Source of the DNA: Triticum aestivum
Taxonomy: Eukaryota; Streptophyta; Magnoliopsida; Poales; Poaceae
Direction: 5' to 3'
DNA: 64,000 nt
NCBI RefSeq assembly: GCF_018294505.1
Contig: NC_057798.1
Location: 370,594,156-370,658,155 of the forward strand
Positions 43,470 to 53,640 of this stretch are shown one piece after another. Every line of letters starts with the position of its first letter. Positions within the stretch are counted from its first letter, which is position 1. The position numbers and the translations under genes are program-made. The notes under the pieces are model-generated. The model was not told the origin of the DNA. It did not search any database and saw only the letters and a list, made by a program, of their open reading frames with translations.

Positions 43470-46400
43470 TTAGGCCTGCTCCTCGTCATCATCCGCTTCA
43501 GCTTCTTCGTCCCTACCCATTGGCTGGAAATCAACAGTGGTCCAGTCGATTCCCATTAAAGCTTGGAAAACAGCCTCTTCATGTATCAGGGAAGACGGTT
43601 CAATATCAGGAGCGTAAGTGTGCTTACGGATTGGAGGGATCAGATTCTCCGCTTCAAGAGTTGGGGCAGGCACTCGCTTGTTCTGGTCATTGTATTGTGC
43701 TTGATAATGCGTCAAGTCTGCCTCTTCAGCTAGCTGACAAGCCAGAGGGCGCACTGCACGGTTTATTGCCCTTAAATCCTCTTCGTTGAATTCAGAGCCA
43801 TCTTCCTTCAGGCTGGGATAGCCTTGAGATGCTTCCACAGGGTCGAAATCTGGCACCCATGCCTTTGCCCGGATCAAGGCGTTAATAGCTCCGGTTCGAG
43901 CAGCAGATTTCTTCAGCTCCTCCATCCGGGCCGGAAGCATCGACAACATGTTAAGAGTGTCCTGGATTAAAGAAGGTGCCGGGTTGTTATGAGAGGCTGT
44001 GGTGATGATCCGCTGGGCTCCGGTATATAATTGTTCCACTAAGGTGTAGGCAGCCTTCAGTTTCTTCCGCACATCGTTTCCCAAGTGCCCGATGCGTGTG
44101 CCTACAACAATATAGGGACGGTTTCAAACCGGATTTACGCTGCAGCAGGTTCAAATTATCACAAAAGTTAAAAGGAGCTTACCAAAGATCGCAGCGGTCA
44201 TGGAGTGTATTTGCCGCTTTACGGACGTCAGTTCATCCGCCACCGGTTTAAGGGCAGCTTCAGCATTTTCCGCTCTTTTGGTTAAAGCGGCCTTCTCAGT
44301 GGCCCAATCAGCCCGCTCTTTCTTGAAGCCTTCCTTCAGCTGTTCAGCGGTGCTCAAGGCGCTGGTTAATTCTTCCTTTGCCTTGTCTGTTTCAGCTTGT
44401 TGAGTTTTCAAGGCCTCCTGCAAATCAGCAATCCGGTCCTCCTTGATTCTCACCTCAGCCTGCATACAGACAGCATTTAGCTTTAAACAAGCGGTCCAAG
44501 AAATTGAAGTATCAACCACATAACAAAGTTATACGCCTGATACTTGGGGGCTAATGAACCTTCAGTTTTCAAAAGTTACTAGATTGCAAAGTCCCAAGCT
44601 CAATACAGGTATTCAACTTGGCACTTGGGGGCTAATGGCTATTTGCTCAAATTATGTTCTAAGGGTAGTTTTCTGTTGGAGCCCCGGTCTAATTCTGCTA
44701 AGTTAAACCGGCCCTTGGGGGCTATATTAATGGATTTCAAAAGTGTTGAGGATCATATTCAAGTCCCGGTTTGACGAAGGCTACAAACCGACCCTTGGGG
44801 GCTAGGAGGATTGATGCAAAGGCAGTCAGTAAAGAAGTAAGTTACCTCAAATTTATCCCTCATCATTTTTACCAGACCAGCTTCACAGTCACGGCTAGTA
44901 TAAAGCCGGTTTAGATAGCCGGAATGAAGATCTTGGGCACTCAGAGCAGCATATGTCTCCAGTTCAACATCCCATTTTTCTTTATTCAGAGCGGAAAAAT
45001 CCTCTTTTATGGTATGCTTGGTTAAGGTGACAGGATTCCCGGGTTCAAAGCGGCCTACACCGGTAATCACAACATCATCATCTTTGGACTCGCCGGTTTG
45101 TGTTAGTGTGATCGGTTTGTCAGCAGGACTGTGGGATTTCTCAATCCGGACGGAGCTGACAGGCGGGTCAGCAGAGACTGAAGTATTAATAGGCCTCTCT
45201 TCGGGAATAGCATCGTCTTGTAAAGGAGGATCATTGGGAATATCCTCAGGAGCAAATGCTTCAAGATCTGGCGTTTTGTCATGTTCTGGGGCTACATCTT
45301 CTTCAGCCGCTTTATCCAGGCGGGCTTTCTTGCTCGGTTTAGGTTTGGCCCTGAAAGAAAATCAAAGAGTCAAGGAAAAGCATAAGCCATTACATAGTGT
45401 ACTGGAAGCATATGTTCAGCTTAGCTTACCCAAGAACCGTTTTTAACGGTGGCAGCTGAGTGGCCGACGATTCACCAGAAGATGAATGAGAAGTAACCTG
45501 ATAATCGGAGTCGGATGGGTTAAGAGGTTGACGGAAGAAACCCGCTTTAGGATGTAAATCAACAAAAAGGTCAGAGACCTCGGAGCGGCGTTTTCGAACC
45601 GGACTGTTTGGTAAACCGGTGGAGGTAACTACCTGGCCACTGTGCCGGGTTGTGCGGCGAGCTTCATGTTGCTGAGTCTTCATAAGAAATTTAGGATCCA
45701 AATAAGCAAGAGGATGAGAAAATTTAACTTTCCGGTTTGCCTGTCGAAATTTTGGCAAAGGCAAGATTTCTGAATCGGAAGAGAGAATAGTTACCTCAAC
45801 GAATTCCGCATTGCTGGCTTCAGCGTCGTCCTGACAAGCATCATCATCAATAAGGCGTGTAAAAAATAAGCCAAGCGAGTCAAGTTCTACCTCAAGGTCC
45901 GGGTTACCCACATCGTCATCAATAGCTGGATCAGATGAAGCGGTGGTTTTTCTCTTGTGAGCTGGCTTCTTGATAACCTTGGTCTTGGGACGGATTGGCC
46001 GCCCTGCTTTCTCCGTTTTGTCTTGAGAAAGCTTCTTGCTCCAAAACGGATTATCGCCCTGGATCAGCAGTAATTAAATGTCAAACAGATAAAGCAGTAA
46101 CCGGTTCAACAATAGAGCAATTAAAATCTTACCGCTGGCGGTTTGTTGGTGGTGCAGTAAGGAGGCAGACCGGTTTGAGCACAGAGGTGCTTCGGTTCAT
46201 TCAGCATCTTTTTTACAGATTCTGTGACTTCATCATCGGGGAGTTGGATTTTAGTGTGTCGGAGTGGGTCATCGACACTATCAGTATACTTGCACATCAA
46301 ACTGGAGCGCCGGCTCAGAGGCAGTATGCTCCATGATATCCAACAGCGTGCAAGATCTATTCCCGTTAAGCCGTTGGCCATAAAAGCTCGGAGCTTGGAC

Positions 46401-47020
46401 AGTTGCGGAGCGTATTTAATTCTTTCCTTGGCGCTTAGTCTTTGTGGAAAAGGGTGCGTGTTGCTGAGCCGTTCCGGACGGAAGCCAGGCAAGGGATTTT
46501 CATTGTCAGGAGAGGTATCCTTGCAATAAAACCAAGTTGCATTCCACTCCTTGGGGTGAGTATGGAGTTTGACGTGGGGATAAGTGATCTCCTTCCTCTT
46601 CTGAATGGCCATACCGCCCAATTCAGTGTTGGGGCCATCGGTGAATTCAGTGCGACGGTTTAAATGGAAGAGGTCTCTAAACAACTCAACTGAAGGCTCC
46701 TCTTGAAAGTATACCTCAGAGAGCACTTGAAAGTGGCATAGATTGGTAACAGAGTTGGGGCCAATATCCTGTGGACGGAGCTGAAAATTGGCTAACACAT
46801 CCCGGTAAAATTTAGAGCCGGGCGGTTTGAAGCCCCGGGCCAAGTGATCTGCGAAGACCACAACCTCTCCTTCCTGGGGGGTGGGAGGACATTCATTTCC
46901 AGGAACCCTCCAGTGGATCGTATCTTTACTGTCTAAAGCGCCGATCAAGACTAGATCGTCCAACTGTGATTCCGTGACGCGAGAAGGAACCCAATTGCAC
47001 TCATACACTTGTTTGGCCAT
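43470..47020 (-). CDS. Spliced antisense gene in the Tat element, 976-residue protein, PF04195-like
   Basis: Five coding exons on the minus strand: 47020-46133, 46058-45430, 45350-44846, 44459-44183, 44101-43470. All introns are GT-AG with GTAAG or GTAAC donors. Phases are 0, 2, 0, 1, and the total of 2931 nt is divisible by three with no internal stop. The start (GCCATGGCC) has a strong plant context. Exon 1 resembles the 'putative gypsy type transposon' family (PF04195; ECPPTPQEGEVVVFADHLARG, PNSVTNLCHFQVLSEVYF). Exon 2 is rich in Lys/Arg and Ser. Exon 4 is a long coiled coil (IADLQEALKTQQAETDKAKE onward). The C-terminus is acidic. Antisense ORFs of this kind are known in Tat-lineage elements; their role is unknown. 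The exon model is my own reading, not confirmed by transcripts. Confidence 0.8.
44460..44845 (-). other. Intron 3 of the antisense gene, with four polypurine-tract-like motifs on the plus strand
   Basis: The plus strand carries CTTGGGGGCTA at about 44543, 44623, 44713 and 44793, two followed by ATG exactly as the real polypurine tract is followed by the TG of the LTR. The spacing is 80-90 bases. Intron borders are GTAAC at 44845 and TGCAG at 44460. Confidence 0.65.
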
Positions 47021-47028
47021 GGCGAGAT

Positions 47029-47564
47029 CTACAAGAAATAGGTGATCCGGTTCAAGAACACGCTGGGTAAAAGAAGGTGTTGATCTAAACTACGATAAAC
47101 CGGGGACAGTACCTATAAACCGGTCTTCCACAATGCGGCATCATGTGGATTCTGGCGGTTCAACCAGGGGACTAATGGTATATACCGGTTTAGTAACTTT
47201 TTTCTATGATAAGTTAAACCGCCTGACCTAAGCATCGGAAGAAATTGAAGCTATGGATAACTAGGTATGCAGAAACAAGTTTCACATGATCTTATCACAG
47301 CCGCGGATCTACCGCGAGCTCACAAAAACAGAAAATATTCCGAAGAGTAAGGCAGAAACAGAAGTGAACCATTGAGCGGGTATGTGCGAGAGATATATGG
47401 ACTTAGATGAGAAACTACAGGTGGATGCTTAAAGACTACTACTAAACGCAGCAGGGATTCACAGATTCATTCAAGGTCAGAAAACAGGTATGAGCATGCG
47501 ACGAACACAGCACGAACATGGAACCCTAAGAACAGATCTAGGTCAAGAAGAGGAGAAAGCTTAC
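47029..47564 (-). other. Proposed 5'-UTR intron of the antisense gene
   Basis: Donor CCCG|GTAAGC (exon end 47565) and acceptor TTTCTTGTAG|ATCTCGCC (intron end 47029) leave eight untranslated bases before the start codon. The leader exon to its right (about 47710-47565) contains no ATG. Leader introns of this form are common in plant genes. Confidence 0.65.
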
Positions 47565-47736
47565 CGGGAACGGAGAAGATGCGGAAAGATGCCGCAATGC
47601 TCTGGTACGTTCAGGTTGATGCAGCGGCCCAAGACGAGGCAGAGGTCGACGGCGGTGGCGGAGCTCCAAGGCTGGCGACGCGAGGAAGACGAAGAAGAAG
47701 GGACGAAGGGAAAGGGAAAGAAATGACCCTTCGGTC

Positions 47737-47746
47737 TTATTTATAA
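47737..47746 (-). promoter_or_regulatory. TATA box of the antisense gene
   Basis: The minus strand reads TTATAAATAA about 30 bases before a C/T-rich leader, inside the element and 210 bases from the 3' LTR. It would give the antisense gene a promoter independent of the LTR. Confidence 0.6.
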
Positions 47747-47940
47747 GGCAACAGAGCTAGGTCAAGCGCGCGGATCCAGGAGCTATTGTTAAAAGAGGGC
47801 GTTATAAATGAAAAAAATTCATGATGACGTCATGCCGGCTTACAGTAACCAGAAATGATGATGACACGGCGGTTTACCAATTACCCGAAGATGTCCAAGA
47901 CACTAGATTTTGTGAGGGATTGACATGAACCAGTTCAAAT

Positions 47941-47955
47941 CAATCTGGGGCCTAA
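47941..47955 (+). other. Polypurine tract of the Tat element
   Basis: CAATCTGGGGCCTAA directly before the 3' LTR. The purine run is short (TGGGG) and broken by CC, weaker than the GGGGG motifs in 44540-44805. Confidence 0.6.
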
Positions 47956-48438
47956 TGTTGGGGATATTACCACTAGGCGTGAACCGGCCTGCTTGGGCCG
48001 GGATAACTTCATTAATGGTATGAACAGGTGAAGGCCCAAGGCCTGTAGCCGGTTTAGACCCTGTAGCCGTAAACGGGCCTGATGTGCAACTTGTATTGTA
48101 AGTTAGGAACAGAGAGATACCAACCGGGATACGAGTATGGACTGGTTGGGACTCTATGGACCGACGGGCGTCACCCGTGTATATAAGGGGACGACCCGGC
48201 GGCGATTCAGGGGGAGAATGACAACTCGAGTCTAGGCGAAGCTTGTTTGCTCCCTAGCCATCGAGACCACATCAATTCCATCGCAACTAGACCTAGGCTT
48301 TACCTTCATCGAAGGGGCCTAACTAGTATAAAACCCTCGTGTCTTTGTGTCCGCCTTAACCCCTTCAAGTAAACTCGTAGCGATGGCTCCACGACTAAGT
48401 CCTTTCGCTAGGACATCTGCCGTGACAAATCCACGACA
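47956..48438 (+). repeat. 3' LTR of the Tat element
   Basis: 483 bases pairing with 35505-35987. Seven single-base differences were counted by eye, five of them transitions. Confidence 0.92.
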
Positions 48439-49074
48439 CTTCTCGTGGAGCTTGAGGAGCGACTGGCCCAAAAGAGGTGGATCACGGTCTCTTCGCCCGA
48501 CGTCGCCAAGGAAGCTGATGACCATTACTGGCGGTAGGCACTCAATCAACGGGCTAGAGTATGCGGGTATGTCGCTGGCGCCGGATATGATAATGAGATC
48601 ATCGTCAGCGACGGCCTGAGGCAGACTATGTCACAGGTTAAGTGGCCTACCCCCAACCCCTCGGGTTCAACCATCGCCGACATCATCCATGGCCCCACCG
48701 CTGATCTCCTCTGTCTCACTATCAACAATTTTCCATACTACATCACCATCGAGCCCCTTTTGTCATTTCTGAAAGACACGTTCTGCGCCGCTGGCTTGGG
48801 ATCCACAGCTTCCAAGTTAGACCTCATCAACGGCAACCATGAGGAGGGCACCCTCTCCAGCTCTTCCAAGGGAAAGAGCCCATCTGCTCTTCCAAGGGGA
48901 GAGAGCCCTTCTGCGACATCAGGGAGGGCACCCTACAGTCGTGCTCTTCCAAGGGGGAGGAGCCCATCTGCAACAACATGGAACACATCCAGGATCTATG
49001 CTCTTCCCACGGGAACGAGCCCATCTGTGACAAGTGAGGAAACCCATGATTTGTTTTGCCATGCCTCTTCATAG

Positions 49075-50532
49075 GGGGGAACCCATGATTTGTTTTGTCG
49101 AGTCCCTTTTGTAGTGTAGTGAGAATATGCCCAGTTTTAATTGCTATATTTTGCTGTTTCCAGTATGCCTTGTTTATTTTAGTTGTTCACAATGTGATGC
49201 TCTATATGTGCAATTATTTACTATAGTACATTTCATCAATCCAGTTTTAAACATAGCGATAGGGATGCATATATTTGCTTGATGTTAATTCTATTATAGC
49301 TAGCATATGCCTCTTTTAAAGTTTTTTGATTGTTTGGTTGTTTGTAGTTAGCATATGTCCAGTTTCAAATGCTATCTTTTGTTGTTCTTAGTATGCCTTG
49401 TTTATTCTAGTTATTCACAACATGATGTTCTATATGTGCAAGTATGAACTGTGCAGTTCAATTTCATCAGTGCAAGTTTCAATAGACTACATTTGGTTAC
49501 TGCATCTTGTAGTTAACACGTCTTTCCATTTTTATTTAACAATAACCAATGTACTTATACCGGCACAATACAAGTTTGAATGGTTGTTTGCTTGTTGATA
49601 AATGTTAGGCCTATTGCAGTTAACACACCTTTCCACTTGTTTTGCTTTACTAGTGTGCTTAAACCTTCACACTGAAGCTACCTTTTGGAGATTATTTTGT
49701 CTACCATGGATAATTTTGGTTGATGTTTAGCCTGTTGTGCTTAACATGCCTCTCGATGTACCTACACACGACAATTTTGGGAACGATTGCTATTTCCCAT
49801 CGAGGTTAGTTTCATCACATGGCTTATATATACTCACTGTTTAGGATATCGGTAGCTGGTACCATATAGGTCGGGGGCTGATAAGGGAATAATCGGTGAA
49901 TCGGACTTTTAACTGAATATATGTGCAACCCATTTATTGTTAGGTTAACTAGGGTCGTATGTAATATATCTGAGGCTACATAGCAACATGCACTATACTT
50001 AATGTTTAAATATGCAATCCTAGGCTACATAGCAACAAGAAAGAGTGTTACCTTAATGTTTTGATGATGTCTAGATATACGTGGATACTCAACTTAGCTA
50101 GTGGTTAGAGTTAGTTTCTAGCTCATGACTAACCCTGAACTAACTCCAATACTCCATCCAAAGAGGTGTTTGGATGACAAGTTTAGATTGATAATAAATG
50201 CACTTGGAGAACTAGCTCCAATTAGCATCTCTTGGATTGGATATTTTTTGGGTGGTTGGATGCAACTAGCGCAAACTAGCCCTCATGTTTGGATATACTT
50301 TAGGGCTATTTGAGCCTGAACTAGCTCAAACTAACTCTAACCCATGGATACGACAGTAGTTAATCAGCCGATAATTTGTAAGAATGCAACAAACTCCTTC
50401 CGGCCCATAATATAAGATGTTAATTCATCTAATATGTGAGTATATTGGATGTTATAAGATATTATAAAGAGTGTTGTACTACATCATTGTGCAATTGTTG
50501 TTTAGCTTCTAATATTAACTTGGTGCTTTTAG
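49075..50532 (+). other. AT-rich stretch between B3-type exons (intron)
   Basis: 1.46 kb of AT-rich DNA with no ORF above 66 codons. Phrases such as GTATGCCTTGTTTAT recur at 49162 and 49391 with similar neighbours, so part of it is a worn duplication of about 230 bp. It ends in a TTTTAG acceptor. Confidence 0.5.
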
Positions 50533-51239
50533 GTACATATGTCATTGGTAAAGATCCGCGCTTCTACCCTTTCTGCGTATGGGGCAATGAGATATCGGTG
50601 AACCAGCATCAAGTGAGGAAGATGATAAAGATTGTTAGTAAAATGGGTCAAAAGATGGCAATTAAACTATTTGTTTACACTTTATCCAAGACAATAATGA
50701 ACTACATGATGGTAAGTAAGAACTCTGCAACCTTCTTTTTACTGCCCATAATGAGTTGTGTCAGATGAGAATGTTTGAATCTTTTTCCTTTGTAGTGGTT
50801 GCCAAAGCAGTTTACTCAAGATTACCTCTCAAACTACATGATTGGTGCGCATGCAAAGGTTAAAGTATTTCTACCAGAACACGATGATTATCTATATGTT
50901 TTCATGAAGACCGTGAAGGATGGGTGGTCGGCCATCACAAGGGGTTGGAATAGAGTCGTGCGTGCCTTCTGCATGGAGGAGGGCACAATATGGGCATTCC
51001 GCTTCACCTTGTTCAGCAACCAGAATGTATTTCACCTCTTTCTTTACCGTCTTTAATAGTACAAGTATACAACTGTGGTTCATCATTCTTTATTTGGTTC
51101 TTATGTAATTCTTGAACATATGTACCTATGAATCGAATAATGCATTGGTTGTTTGAACCTGATGGATGTGAATAAAGCTATAGCATACATTCAAACTCAA
51201 ATCCGGTACAACTTGAAATAGTAGCAATTAAATTACGGT

Positions 51240-51913
51240 AAAATTATGCTCTCCGGGTCGTTACGGCACACACGGTTGGTAAAACACAAACGTTTGCGAT
51301 ATACACCATAACCCGACACGATTCACAGAGAGGAAACGTGTGCAAGCATGCATACAGTTGCCGTTTGCAAAGCGTGTGCGATGTCAGACAACATCACAAA
51401 TGGTGTGGGCAAACTAAACATTTGTGATAGTTGCCTTATCATACACGATTCGCAACCATGAACTGTTTTCGATGAAGTATGCATCGTAAACATTGCACCA
51501 CAGAATAGCGTGTGCGATAGTTGTCGTGTACGACGATGTTACGATGGTCCGACGTTTCGTAATCCTTTCCAACACTCGTATGACGATTGGCTAATCTCAT
51601 TAATTAGTTATCGCATATGGTTTGGGAAAAGCAAATGTTTGTGATTGTATGCTTATCATACATGTTCTATAATAGTGAACCGTTTGTGATGGGTCGCGCA
51701 TCGTAAATGTAGCACCACAGAATACCGACTGCGACGGAAATGTGAGAACAAACAAGTAGGAGTATTGTATATGCTTCTTGGCTCCCTATCCCCGACGGTT
51801 TCTGGGTCATGTGGGAAGGACCCCCTATTGCCCACACTCACTTGGCGACGGTTCCAAATGGCGTCACGGAAAGGGGTTAAAAACCATTTGTAGAGCACCG
51901 ACGCGTACCAGTG
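51240..51913. mobile_element. CACTA-like transposon right terminus with subterminal repeats
   Basis: The sequence ends CGCGTACCAGTG at 51913; read inward from the right it begins CACTGGTACGCG, a CACTG-type terminus. Inside it, 51240-51670 holds many short repeats of the GTTTGCGAT / GTGTGCGAT / CACGATTCGC type in both orientations, as in CACTA subterminal regions. Similar CCGTGTGTGAT motifs occur at 30290-30365 and 34990-35105. I cannot find the matching left terminus, so the extent of the element is unknown and it may once have included the B3-type gene. I see no transposase. Confidence 0.55.
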
Positions 51914-52287
51914 AGCAGTAGTACAAGGAGGGGCCTTGAGACATTCCAATCTCTATTTTTGTGCAGATCAACTAAAATTAAGCACCCCAGTTTGCAGAAA
52001 CACATAAACATTAACAATGGGACTAGTTGATGAAACATATACTAACAAAGAGAAGCACTTTCTTTATCTACATTGGAAATGAAATGATAGAGAGGACACT
52101 AGCTCTATTTTAACTGTATTATTACTTCATTTTATCAGTGGCACTAGGGTCGAGCAGGTGGCAAGCGAGGTGTACCGTGTGTCGCAAGGATGGAGGCCGG
52201 GGGTGCTTAGACTGGGATGCCAAAGCTGGCTCTTTCAGTCCCTATCTTCCCCCTGATGTTTCTGTGGTAGCTTTTGGGTTGTAATCC
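51914..52287. other. Flank of the CACTA-like end, nothing recognised
   Basis: Short AT-rich stretch leading into the duplicated segment. 52190-52287 resembles the 3' part of a LINE. Confidence 0.35.
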
Positions 52288-53640
52288 AATCTTGGTCGAG
52301 CTGGGGCTACGTCCCCCTACCTGCCAAACTTATGTGGCAAACTTGTCTCCTGCTAGTACTCAGTCTATTCTAGTAGTAGTTGCATAACTCCTTGTTTACA
52401 TTAAGATGTTGTCAGAAAATGGTTCTCTATGGTTGGGTTTCTTTAATAAAATTGGAGGAAACCCCCTCTATTGATATAAAAAAATCAGGGGCACTAGCGA
52501 TGCCAAAACATTGCCTCAAATTAATAGTGCCACTAGATTAAGGTGAAAAATAATAACATTACTGCTTTATCATGGCAGTGCCAAAATAGTAGCACAAGAG
52601 CAGAGTCAGCATGCAGGATCTTTGGCAAACGGTCGGACCAAAAAGGAACATACCTCATGATGGGAACCATATCTATAGTCAATGCCATCGTAGAAGGGAT
52701 AACACCAGTCACCAACATGGATGATTCAATTAATGGGACCTTTTTGTGTAGTTCACCTAAAATGAAGCAATGTTTGCGTCATGCAGCTAGCAAGTACTTG
52801 GTCCCATGAGCTAGTAGCTTCTTCTTCATTAGGTGCAATAAAATTGAGCAACATCAAGGTTGATCGTGAAGCTCGTGGAATGTTCAACTATAATTTGGAT
52901 ATCATTTTGTTCAGTTCAACTAAGATCAAGTGTGAAATGTATATCTCTGTTTTATTGCAACTAATCCAAACCTGGTCGAGTTGGGGCTGCCCCTACCTAC
53001 CTAGCTTATGTGGCGAACTTGTCTCCTTCTAGTACTCAGTCCGTTCTAGTAGTAGTTGCATAACTGCTCGTTTACACTAAGATGTTGTCAGATTATGGTT
53101 CTCTATGGTTGGGTTTCTTTAATGAAATCGGAGGAAACCCCCTCTTTTGATATATAAAAAAATCAGTGGCACTAGTGGTGCCAAACCATTGCCTCAAATT
53201 AATAGTGCCACTAGATTAAGGTGCAAAATGATAACATTATTGCTTTATCATGGCAGTGCCATAACAGTAGCACAAGAGCATAGTCAACATGCAGGATCTT
53301 TGGCACACGGTCAGACCAAAAGGGAACATACCTCATGATGGGAACCATATCTACAGTCAACGCCATCGTAGAAGGGATGACACCAGTCACCAACATGGAT
53401 GATTAAATTCATGGGACCTTTTTGTGCAGTTCACCTAAAATGAAGCAATGTTTGCATCATGTAGTTAGCAAGTACTTGGTCCCATGAGCTAGCAACTTCT
53501 TCTTCATTAGTTGCAATAAAATTGAGCAACATCAAGGTTGGTCATTAAGCTCGTGGAATGTTAAACTATAATTTGGATATCATTTTGTGCAGCTCAACTA
53601 AGATCAAGCATGAAATGTATATCTCTGTTTGCACAAAAAG
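52288..53640 (+). repeat. Tandem duplication with 678-bp offset, including a LINE-like 3' tail
   Basis: 52288-52960 and 52965-53640 align along their length with scattered substitutions (over 90 percent identical by eye) and a few small indels. The first 200 bases of each unit (GGTCGAG(C/T)TGGGGCT through GGTTGGGTTTCTTTAAT(A/G)AAAT and GATATAAAAAAATCAG) read like a grass LINE 3' end with an A-run. The rest is unique sequence without a conserved ORF. Two short open stretches (52533-52718 and 53211-53396, minus strand) are shared by the copies but show no family likeness. Confidence 0.75.

Larger units (their letters stand above)
35505..48438 (+). mobile_element. Tat-lineage Ty3/Gypsy retrotransposon with antisense gene
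   Basis: Two 483-bp LTRs (35505-35987 and 47956-48438), a primer site, leader ORF, gag-protease, pol with an extra RNase H, and about 5.4 kb of 3' sequence holding a spliced antisense gene. Target duplication CTTCC (35500-35504) / CTTCT (48439-48443). LTRs show 7 substitutions and no indel by eye (1.45 percent), about half a million years at the commonly used grass rate of 1.3e-8 per site per year. The second RNase H after the reverse transcriptase and the long 3' region with antisense coding are features of the Tat lineage (Grande, RIRE2 and relatives). Confidence 0.92.
35332..51056 (+). pseudogene. B3-type gene split by the Tat element, with an in-frame TAG
   Basis: The frame RSLSPAT at 35476-35504 continues after the retrotransposon as LLVELEERLAQKRWITV from 48439, meets TAG at 48535-48537, then stays open to 49074. 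The 3' part of that exon encodes a repeat of the type LPRGESPSAT (four copies, 48862-49030). After a 1.46-kb intron, exon 50533-50711 (acceptor TTTTAG, donor GTAAGT) and exon 50796-51056 (acceptor TTTGTAG) encode FCVWGNEISVNQHQVRKM and then a block ending NVFHLFLYRL. I read this as a B3-like domain because of its strand pattern and KQF/GW/W positions. The ATG at 35332 is in frame but TGA follows at 35404, so the start is uncertain. Confidence 0.6.
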
